Below are positions 27,494 through 33,865 of a stretch of DNA of 33,865 nt, in pieces. The stretch comes from Enhygromyxa salina (GTDB lineage: Bacteria > Myxococcota_A > Polyangia > Nannocystales > Nannocystaceae). Location of the stretch: positions 1 to 33,865 of the forward strand of contig NZ_PVNK01000283.1 in assembly GCF_002994615.1 (NCBI RefSeq). Direction: 5' to 3'. The translations under genes and the position numbers were made by a program. The number at the start of each line of letters is the position of its first letter. Within the stretch, counting starts at the first letter, position 1. The notes under the pieces are model-generated. The model ran no database searches, was not told where the DNA came from, and saw only the letters and a list, made by a program, of their open reading frames with translations.

Positions 27494-28576
27494 TCAAGCC
27501 GGCGGCCAAAAACCGGGGGGCGGATCGGTGTAGATGGGTCGTTCTCCGGGAAAAACGGCCGAAAGATCGATCGCGCAAGCGTGCAGGTGGATCGCGGTGC
27601 CCGGCGTCGATCCCTCTTGTGCGCGGACTCGACCGTACTTCCGATCACCGAGGATCGGCAGGTTGACCCACGAGAGGTGGACCCGGGCTTGGTGTCGAAG
27701 CCCGGTCTCGAGCACGAGGCGAACGAGGCGCTGGGATCCGCGATGGGCGAGCGGGACCACGACGGTGCTCGCTCGACGGCCATCGAGCCGAACCGCGCTG
27801 CGCCTGGGGCCATCGGGCCCGATCGCTGCGCGAATTCGTACGGCGTCGCCGGCGAGGTCCGGGAGGCGCTCACTCCCACTTTGGAGGGCGTCGAGCAGCG
27901 GCTCGAGCCCGGGTGCCGCGAGGGCCTCGTCGAGCGCGCTCGCCGGCCCGAGCGGGTCGATCCAACCGCGGAGGCCGCCCTCGGGCAGGGGCGGTGGCCA
28001 GGGGGCGGCGTCGTCGAGCGCGGTGCAGACGGCGAGGTAGTGCTTGGCGAAGCGCTCGTCGCGAAAGCCGGCTCGGGCGCGCTCCCAGGTCGCGCGCGAG
28101 CGCGCGAACGCGACGACCCCCGAGGTCGGCCGATCGAGGCGATGGATCGCGCCGCCCTCGCGCGGATCCTCGGACGCGTCGGCGCACTCGGGGAAGCGGG
28201 CGGCGAGCGCCGTGGCGAGGACGCCGGGCTGCGCGGGGGTCAGGGCCACGGTGTGGACCCCGGCGGGCTTGAGCACGTAGACGAAGTCGTCGCTCGTGGC
28301 GAGGATCTCGAGCTCGTCGAGCGTGGGCGCGTCGCGGTCTTCGCTGAGCCGGAGGTCGAGCTCGAGGCGCTGACCGGCGCGGACCCGGGTCGCTGGCGGC
28401 TGGCGCCGACCCTCGACGCGGAGCTTGCCAGCCCGGGCGAGGGCTCGGGCCTGGCGGCGCGAGAGCGCGGGGATCCTGCGGCCGAGGACGACGTCGGCGC
28501 GCTCGCCCTCGTCCTCGTCGGCGACGACGTGGGTCAGCGAGCGCGGCTCGGGGGGCGGCGTCGTGTCGTTGTTCAT
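27494..28576 (-). CDS. RluA-family pseudouridine synthase
   Basis: A 360-residue RNA-modifying enzyme. Residues 27-75 form an S4-type RNA-binding domain (RADVVLGRRIPALSRRQARA, then LARAGKLRVEGR). The catalytic domain has VLKPAGVHTV and the RluA signature AIHRLDRPTSGVVAFA with catalytic D148, then VLETGLRHQARVHL and LGDRKYG. Target uridines could be in 23S rRNA, as for RluC/RluD, or elsewhere; I cannot tell. The middle contains an unusual insertion of about 80 residues rich in Pro, Leu and Ala between FAKHYLAVC and VVVPLAHRG. ATG 28576 lies 5 nt after the moeA stop; a GTG at 28585 overlaps that stop and is an alternative start. Confidence 0.93.
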   Translation of the reverse strand: MNNDTTPPPEPRSLTHVVADEDEGERADVVLGRRIPALSRRQARALARAGKLRVEGRRQPPATRVRAGQRLELDLRLSEDRDAPTLDELEILATSDDFVYVLKPAGVHTVALTPAQPGVLATALAARFPECADASEDPREGGAIHRLDRPTSGVVAFARSRATWERARAGFRDERFAKHYLAVCTALDDAAPWPPPLPEGGLRGWIDPLGPASALDEALAAPGLEPLLDALQSGSERLPDLAGDAVRIRAAIGPDGPRRSAVRLDGRRASTVVVPLAHRGSQRLVRLVLETGLRHQARVHLSWVNLPILGDRKYGRVRAQEGSTPGTAIHLHACAIDLSAVFPGERPIYTDPPPGFWPPA

Positions 28577-28581
28577 GGTCT

Positions 28582-29883
28582 TCACTCGCGCAGGATCAAG
28601 GCCTCGAGCTCCTCGCCAGCGTCCACGCGATCGCGGCCGGCGGGGACTCGGACCAGGGCGTCGAAGTCGGCGATCGAGCGCAGCGCCCCCGACAGCTGCT
28701 TGGCCAGCGGGCGGGCGCGGCCATGGGCGTCGATCGTGGCCCGGACGAAGTGCTCGCGGCGGCGGTCGCCCTCGGCCGGGCTCGCGAGCTCGACGAGTCG
28801 ACGCGGGCGCTGCCAACGGTGGCGGGCGAGGCCCGACAGGGCCCGGACCAGCGGCCGAGCGAGGAGCTCGAACGCGACCAGGGTGCTCGCCGGGTTGCCG
28901 GGCAGGGCCAGGACCGGCAGCGGCTGGCCCCCGGCCCGGGGCAGGTGGCCAAAGGTCGTCGGTCGTCCCGGGCGCAGGGCCAGCTTGCGAAAGCTCAGCT
29001 CGAAGCCGAGCTCGTCGAGGACCGGGAGGACGAGGTCGTGGTCGCCGACCGAGATGCCGCCGCTGGTCACGAGCAGATCGGCGGACTCGGACGCGCGCTC
29101 GATCGCCGCGCGCATGGCCGCGCGGGTGTCGGGCACGGTCTCGAGCGCGAGCGGCTCGCCGCCGGCCTCGCGGATCTGGGCGCCGAGCAGCATCGCGTTG
29201 GTCGAGACGATCTGGCCCCGGGCCGGGGTCTGACCGATCGCAACGAGCTCGTCGCCGCTGCTGAGGATCGCGACGATCGGTCGGCGACGGACCGCGACCG
29301 CGGCGTGCCCGGTGCCCGCGAGCAGCGAGGCCTCGCCCCCGCCGATCGCGGCTCCGGGCCCGAGCAAGAGCTCGCCCTTGGCGACGTCGCTGCCGGTCGG
29401 GCGGATCCAGCGACCGGGCTCGACCTGAGCGAGGGCGGTTGAGGACAGCTCGATCAGCACGCGCGCGCCGAGCTCGATCCGGCGGGTGTCCTCTTGGGGG
29501 ACGACGGCGTCGGCTCCCGCGGGGACGACGGCTCCGGTTGCGATCCGGACGCAGGTCCCGGGCTCGAGCGCAGCGGTCGAGGGGTGGCCGGCCGCGCTCT
29601 CATGTTCACTCTGGAGCTCGACGGCGAGGGTCTCGGCGTCGTGGACGTCGCGGGCCTCGAGCAGGTCGCGGCTGCGGACCGCGTAGCCGTCCATGATGCT
29701 CAGCGGCGCGCTCGGGAGCGGCCAGCGGGCGTGGCAGGGCTCGGCGAGCACCCGGGCGATCGCCGCCTCGACGCCGACTTGCTCGCTGCCGATCGCGTCG
29801 GGCCTCGCGCTGTCGAGGACCCGCGCGACGGCCTCGTCGACGGTCAGCGGGGAGCTGGGCAGGTTGGTCACGGGAGTGGTCAC
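28582..29883 (-). CDS. moeA: Molybdopterin molybdenumtransferase MoeA
   Basis: A 433-residue MoeA, which inserts molybdate into adenylylated molybdopterin in the last step of molybdenum cofactor synthesis. Motifs in order: LSIMDGYAVRS, CVRIATGAVVPAGADAVV with QED, ILSSGDEL, VTSGGISVGDHD and LALPGNPAS. Length and domain order are normal (linker, N-terminal, MogA-like and C-terminal beta domains). The start is GTG 29883, whose bases overlap the TGA of the upstream transglycosylase gene, giving translational coupling. No other moa, mob or moe gene is close, so cofactor genes are scattered in this genome. Confidence 0.96.
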   Translation of the reverse strand: MTTPVTNLPSSPLTVDEAVARVLDSARPDAIGSEQVGVEAAIARVLAEPCHARWPLPSAPLSIMDGYAVRSRDLLEARDVHDAETLAVELQSEHESAAGHPSTAALEPGTCVRIATGAVVPAGADAVVPQEDTRRIELGARVLIELSSTALAQVEPGRWIRPTGSDVAKGELLLGPGAAIGGGEASLLAGTGHAAVAVRRRPIVAILSSGDELVAIGQTPARGQIVSTNAMLLGAQIREAGGEPLALETVPDTRAAMRAAIERASESADLLVTSGGISVGDHDLVLPVLDELGFELSFRKLALRPGRPTTFGHLPRAGGQPLPVLALPGNPASTLVAFELLARPLVRALSGLARHRWQRPRRLVELASPAEGDRRREHFVRATIDAHGRARPLAKQLSGALRSIADFDALVRVPAGRDRVDAGEELEALILRE

Positions 29884-32009
29884 TCGTTGTCGTAGCGCTT
29901 GCCCGGGACCCGCGAGCGCTCGGGGGTCGAGGCCTCGCGGGCGCCCGGTTTACTGTCGGTCGAGCTTGGGCCGCCGTCGAGCCTCGTTGCGACCTCGATC
30001 TCGGCGGTCAGGGTCGTCGGCCGCGGGTCGGGCGCGGTGACCGTGCCGCGGGTCTTGCCCTTGGCCACGTAGACGAGGATCACCTCGCCCTTGTCGAGCG
30101 ATTTGTTGCGCGGGACCCCGTTGATGCGGGCGAGCGAGCCGAGCGAGAGATCGAATTTCTTGGCGATCTTCTTGAGCGAGTCGCCCTTGTCGACCTTGTA
30201 GCCCCGGCGCACGAGCTCGCGCTCGGCGAGGACCGCGTCGAGGTGCGCGGCCGTGCCCCGGATGACGTAGCGGGCCGCGCCGAGCTCGACGATCTCGACG
30301 CCGGCCGCGGCCGCGCTGAACCCCTCGGGGACCAGGATCTGCAGCATCTGCCCGTCGACGAGGCGGGCGTCGGGATCGAGGTCGTTCCAGCTCACGATCT
30401 GCTGCCACGCGACGCCAAAGCTGGACGCGATCGCGGTGCTCGAGCTCGCGCGCGTGACCCGGAAGAACACCAGGCGGCTGCCGCTCGGGACCGACAGCGG
30501 CGGGACCGCGACCAGCGGCGGCAGCTGCTTGGCGCTCGGGTCGGGGGCGCCGTCGGCCGGGACCACGAGGGTGACGCCGCCCCGGACCTCGCCGCTGTCG
30601 TGGACCGCGTTGAGCCGGCGCAGCTGCTTGGTGGTCAGCCCGTAGCGCGCGGCGATGCTGTCGAGGTCGTCGCCGAGCTTGACCGTATAGGTTGCCCAGC
30701 GCTGGTCCGGCGGGGGCTCGAGCTCGCCGTCGAGCTGCTCGAAGGCCGCGTGCTTGGCTCGCGGGATCCGGACGACGGACGGGCCACCCTCGGGCGGGAC
30801 GCGGGCCCGGAGGTAGGCGGCGTTGACCTCCGCGAGCAGATCCTCGTCGACGTCGAGGGCCTTGGCGAGATCCTCGATCCGGGTCCCGGCGGGGATCTTG
30901 ACCTCGATCAGATCGAGGCGCGGCTCGGGCGTGCCGCTGACCTTGAAGACCTCGCGGTTGTGGCCGACGATCGCCGCGGCGATGATCTTGGACACGTAGT
31001 TGCGGGTCTGCTGGGGCAGGGCGTTCTCGATCTCGGCCAGGGCCCAGAAATTGTTGGTGTTGTTGGTCCGGATGCTCTGGACCACGAGCCCGTAGCCCGC
31101 GTTGTAGGCCGCCAGCGCCAGCTCCCAGGTCCCGAACCGGGTCTTGAGGTCGGCGAGGTAGGTCGCCGCCGCGTAGCCCGAGCGCTCGAAGTCGAGGCGA
31201 TCGTCGACCCAGTACTCGACGTCGAGGCCGTAGACCCGACCGGTCGGCTCCATGAACTGCCACATGCCCGCGGCCCCGACCGACGACTTCGCGCTGGGGT
31301 CGAAGCCGCTCTCGATCATCGCGACGTAGACGAGGTCTTCGGGCACCCCGACCTCGGCGAAGATCGCTCGGAGGCGCTGCTCGTAGCGGCCCATGCGGTT
31401 GAGCCACGCGGCGATCAGGCGCTGGCCCTTGGGGTCGTCCTTGAAGTAGTGGAGGTAGTCGACGGTCTGCCGGTTCCAGCGGACCGGGAGGTCGGGCAGG
31501 GTCAGCTTCTCCATCCACGCGGACGGGGGCTTGTCGACGATCGTCTGGCGTGGGGCCGCGCCCTCGGGGAACGCGGTGTCTTCGAAGGCGGTGAGCTCGC
31601 GGCGGAGATCCTCGTCCCAGCGTCGATCCGGGCTCGCGTAGGCCACGTGGATCGACGCACCTTCGGGCCGATCGCCCCGGACCCGCATCCGCGCCCGGGA
31701 GTCGGCCCAGACCGCGCGATCGGGATCCCAGCTCGGTCCGATCTGCTCCATCCCGGGCGGCGCGACCCGGACCTCGGCGTCTGGCTTGGCGTCTGGCTTG
31801 GCGTCGGGCCCAGCGTGGGCGAGCGTCGACGTCAGCGACAGCCACAGGCCGATCGCCAGGACCCCCGCGCCGTGTGCGCGAGGCCTGCGGGGGCGGCTTC
31901 GTTTGCCCTCGCGTCGCGTCGCTGCGGCCTCCGTGCTGTCTCCGCCGCGGTGGTCCGAGACAAAGCGGGACGCCCGCCCTTGCGAGTCCGACGGTGTGAG
32001 CGGGTCCAT
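29880..32009 (-). CDS. mltD: MltD-like lytic transglycosylase with LysM modules
   Basis: A 709-residue exported murein hydrolase that cleaves the MurNAc-GlcNAc bond, leaving 1,6-anhydro ends. A long basic leader (about 45 residues) precedes the signal helix GAGVLAIGLWLSLTSTLAHA. The SLT domain (about 185-350) has the catalytic E233 in AMIESGFDPSAKS, then AAGMWQFMEPTG and LALAAYNAGYG. Three regions resembling LysM follow (about 430-475, 510-555 and 610-650), the last two less regular; they should bind peptidoglycan. DAKPDAKPDA after the signal comes from a 12-bp duplication. ATG 32009 is chosen over GTG 32018; neither has a clear ribosome binding site. It is first in the minus-strand series with moeA. 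Confidence 0.9.
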   Translation of the reverse strand: MDPLTPSDSQGRASRFVSDHRGGDSTEAAATRREGKRSRPRRPRAHGAGVLAIGLWLSLTSTLAHAGPDAKPDAKPDAEVRVAPPGMEQIGPSWDPDRAVWADSRARMRVRGDRPEGASIHVAYASPDRRWDEDLRRELTAFEDTAFPEGAAPRQTIVDKPPSAWMEKLTLPDLPVRWNRQTVDYLHYFKDDPKGQRLIAAWLNRMGRYEQRLRAIFAEVGVPEDLVYVAMIESGFDPSAKSSVGAAGMWQFMEPTGRVYGLDVEYWVDDRLDFERSGYAAATYLADLKTRFGTWELALAAYNAGYGLVVQSIRTNNTNNFWALAEIENALPQQTRNYVSKIIAAAIVGHNREVFKVSGTPEPRLDLIEVKIPAGTRIEDLAKALDVDEDLLAEVNAAYLRARVPPEGGPSVVRIPRAKHAAFEQLDGELEPPPDQRWATYTVKLGDDLDSIAARYGLTTKQLRRLNAVHDSGEVRGGVTLVVPADGAPDPSAKQLPPLVAVPPLSVPSGSRLVFFRVTRASSSTAIASSFGVAWQQIVSWNDLDPDARLVDGQMLQILVPEGFSAAAAGVEIVELGAARYVIRGTAAHLDAVLAERELVRRGYKVDKGDSLKKIAKKFDLSLGSLARINGVPRNKSLDKGEVILVYVAKGKTRGTVTAPDPRPTTLTAEIEVATRLDGGPSSTDSKPGAREASTPERSRVPGKRYDNE
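31776..31811 (-). repeat. 12-bp tandem duplication after the signal peptide of the transglycosylase
   Basis: GGCGTCTGGCTT (plus-strand reading) occurs at 31776-31787 and 31788-31799, and a third diverged copy begins at 31800. It encodes DAKP units on the minus strand and keeps the frame. Confidence 0.8.
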
Positions 32010-32055
32010 CGGCCCCACGCTAGCAAAGCGCCCGGAAGAGGACTACCGTGTCCCC

Positions 32056-32307
32056 ATGCTCCTGGGTTTCACCCTCGGCCCCGCGGAGATCGCCGTCATC
32101 GTCCTGATCGTCGTGCTCATCTTCGGCCCGTCCAAGCTGCCCCAGCTTGGATCCAGCGTCGGCAAGATGCTGCGTGGGTTCAAAAAAGAGATGAAGTCGA
32201 TGAACGAAGAAGACGCAGCGTCCGACGACGACGCGGCGCTGCCCCGGCCCAAGCCTGGCGAGATCGACGTGACCCCGGCCAACGAGAAAAAATCCGCCTC
32301 GAGCTGA
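32056..32307 (+). CDS. tatA: Sec-independent translocase subunit TatA/E family
   Basis: An 83-residue single-pass membrane protein. It begins MLLGFTLGPAEIAVIVLIVV, a short N-terminal transmembrane helix with the conserved Glu, then LIFGPSKLPQLGSSVGKML with the FG hinge and KLP motif, then an amphipathic helix (RGFKKEMKSM) and an acidic disordered tail ending in Lys/Ser. TatA oligomers form the passage for folded proteins carrying twin-arginine signals. The FG-x-x-KLP pattern fits TatA rather than TatB, though small members are hard to separate. No tatC is in the window. The ATG is divergent from the transglycosylase gene, only 46 nt away, so the promoters must overlap or lie within coding DNA. 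AGAGGA lies about 15 nt upstream, a long spacing. Confidence 0.9.
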   Translation: MLLGFTLGPAEIAVIVLIVVLIFGPSKLPQLGSSVGKMLRGFKKEMKSMNEEDAASDDDAALPRPKPGEIDVTPANEKKSASS

Positions 32308-32346
32308 GCGTGCTCGTTCGCCCGTCTGCCCGCCTGCCTGCTCGCC

Positions 32347-33096
32347 TTACTGGAGGCTGGCGAGGCGGCGGTGGATCGCCGCGAGGACGCGGGGCGGAAG
32401 CTTGTGATCGCGGCCCAGCTCGCGCAGCTCGACCCGGTTGAGCAGGCCGACGAGGCGCAAGGCCGCGGCCTCGGGTAGCTGGGGGTTGCGCAGGAGCGCG
32501 CGCCGGACCCGGCGGCGACAGTTCCAGCGCCGGTTGTGGAGCACGAGCTCGAGCACTGCAGCGCTCGCGCGGCGGGCCGTGGCCAGGCGGAGCACGTCGT
32601 CTTCGGTCAGCCTCGGGTTGCGCAGGAGCAGGGCGACGACGTCGGCGTGAGGATCGACGAGCAGGCGCTCGAGCACGTCTCGCTTCCAGCTGCGGGCCAG
32701 GCTCTTGCGCTCGCCGAGGGTCAGGGGGCGCGTGCCGGGTGTCAGGGGCCGGGGGGCCGCGGCGAGCTCGTCGATCTCGCTGGTCTCGGTCGAGAACAGC
32801 AGCTCCTTGCACGACTCGAGCCCGTGGCGCTCGGCGGCCTCGAAGATCGCGCGGCGATCCTCGTAGGGCAGGCGGTCCGAGCCCGCGAGCTCGATCGCGG
32901 CCAGCAAGCTGACGTCGTAGGGGGGGCCACCCGCGCGTCCGGCCGTGGCGAGGGCGTCGAGCAACCACGCGGCCGCCTCGGGCTCGCAGGTCAGCAACAC
33001 TTCACACAGCGTCGCGACTCGCATCTGCGGCTCGGGCAGCACCGCGAGCCGCCGCGCGACGGCGTGGGCGTCGGCGGGCTGAGCCGGATCGGTCAC
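32347..33096 (-). CDS. Helical-repeat (LRV/HEAT-like) protein
   Basis: A 249-residue soluble protein. Residues 150-245 show repeating units of about 25 residues: LLVDPHADVVALLLRNPRLT, LRLATARRASAAVLELVLHN, and RVRRALLRNPQLPEAAALRL. The recurring LLRNPxLxExxxLRL pattern is that of leucine-rich-variant or HEAT-like alpha solenoids, which bind proteins or nucleic acids. The N-terminal 140 residues also look helical, with no membrane span or signal. The start is uncertain: I use GTG 33096 (TDPAQPADAHAV), since coding-like composition starts there and the DNA upstream is AT-rich. No specific function can be given. It is convergent with tatA, 39 nt apart. Confidence 0.65.
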   Translation of the reverse strand: MTDPAQPADAHAVARRLAVLPEPQMRVATLCEVLLTCEPEAAAWLLDALATAGRAGGPPYDVSLLAAIELAGSDRLPYEDRRAIFEAAERHGLESCKELLFSTETSEIDELAAAPRPLTPGTRPLTLGERKSLARSWKRDVLERLLVDPHADVVALLLRNPRLTEDDVLRLATARRASAAVLELVLHNRRWNCRRRVRRALLRNPQLPEAAALRLVGLLNRVELRELGRDHKLPPRVLAAIHRRLASLQ

Positions 33097-33162
33097 GACC
33101 AACAGGCTACTGAAAAAAGTTGTATCGGGCCCACGACGAGTTGTGGCGACAAGGCATCGGGC

Positions 33163-33205
33163 GTCGGGCGCGGCAAGACCCAATCAAGCCCTGCAAGCGC
33201 CCGAC
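33163..33205 (-). terminator. 9-bp inverted repeat after the partial membrane-protein gene
   Basis: GTCGGGCGC (33163-33171) pairs with GCGCCCGAC (33197-33205) across a 25-nt loop. It begins 14 nt downstream of the minus-strand stop at 33219. There is no T-run, so the terminator call is weak. The rest of 33097-33162 is AT-richer and may hold the promoter of the helical-repeat gene. Confidence 0.4.
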
Positions 33206-33218
33206 CTCCAGAGGCGAG

Positions 33219-33865
<647 letters not shown>

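Noticed and set aside
30243..32441. Open frame of 732 codons on the plus strand opposite the lytic transglycosylase
   Set aside because: It is antisense to a gene with catalytic and LysM motifs, and it also runs through tatA in another frame.

Overview
The window is very GC-rich DNA with strong third-position GC bias, densely packed genes and many outer-surface lipoproteins. Several proteins carry long Asp-Gly stretches after a lipobox. That lipoprotein style, with FG-GAP, von Willebrand A and lamin-tail domains, points to a myxobacterium of the Nannocystineae type (Nannocystis, Plesiocystis, Enhygromyxa). This assignment is inference from gene style; no rRNA or other marker is present. I saw no tRNA, rRNA, insertion sequence, phage gene or CRISPR array.

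Layout. Positions 1-151 hold a nested inverted repeat and palindromes downstream of a minus-strand group (3196 to 144): a membrane-anchored gamma-glutamylcyclotransferase-like protein, a TerB-like protein and an FG-GAP lipoprotein. Divergent from it are a VWA lipoprotein (3472), a VanW-glycosyltransferase fusion (4605) and murG (6514). Tandem hairpins separate murG from a convergent LysR regulator. Divergent from the LysR gene is an unlisted 42-residue frame (8725-8853) with a strong ribosome binding site. Next come a DUF1232-like gene, full-length gcvP with a coupled glycine-zipper membrane protein, and two divergent lipoproteins, one with an Asp-Gly repeat, an OB-like fold and a lamin-tail domain. 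A palindrome-rich spacer (16328-16390) ends that block.

From 19236 down to 16433 lies an ABC exporter with an extra N-terminal domain and zinc ribbon, coupled to a DUF1854 gene. From 19411 to 25213 is a tightly overlapped plus-strand operon: galE, a 1245-residue protein joining a glycoside hydrolase, a GT2 glycosyltransferase and an APH-type kinase, and a second APH-type kinase. This is the most unusual system in the window and looks like a glycoconjugate assembly unit.

From 32009 down to 25235 runs a minus-strand series: a MltD-like lytic transglycosylase with LysM modules, moeA, an RluA-family pseudouridine synthase, a PP2C phosphatase and an M17 aminopeptidase. A divergent tatA, a helical-repeat protein and a partial single-pass membrane protein close the window. 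Cell-envelope functions dominate: murG, VanW, lytic transglycosylase, GalE/GT2, Tat and lipoproteins.
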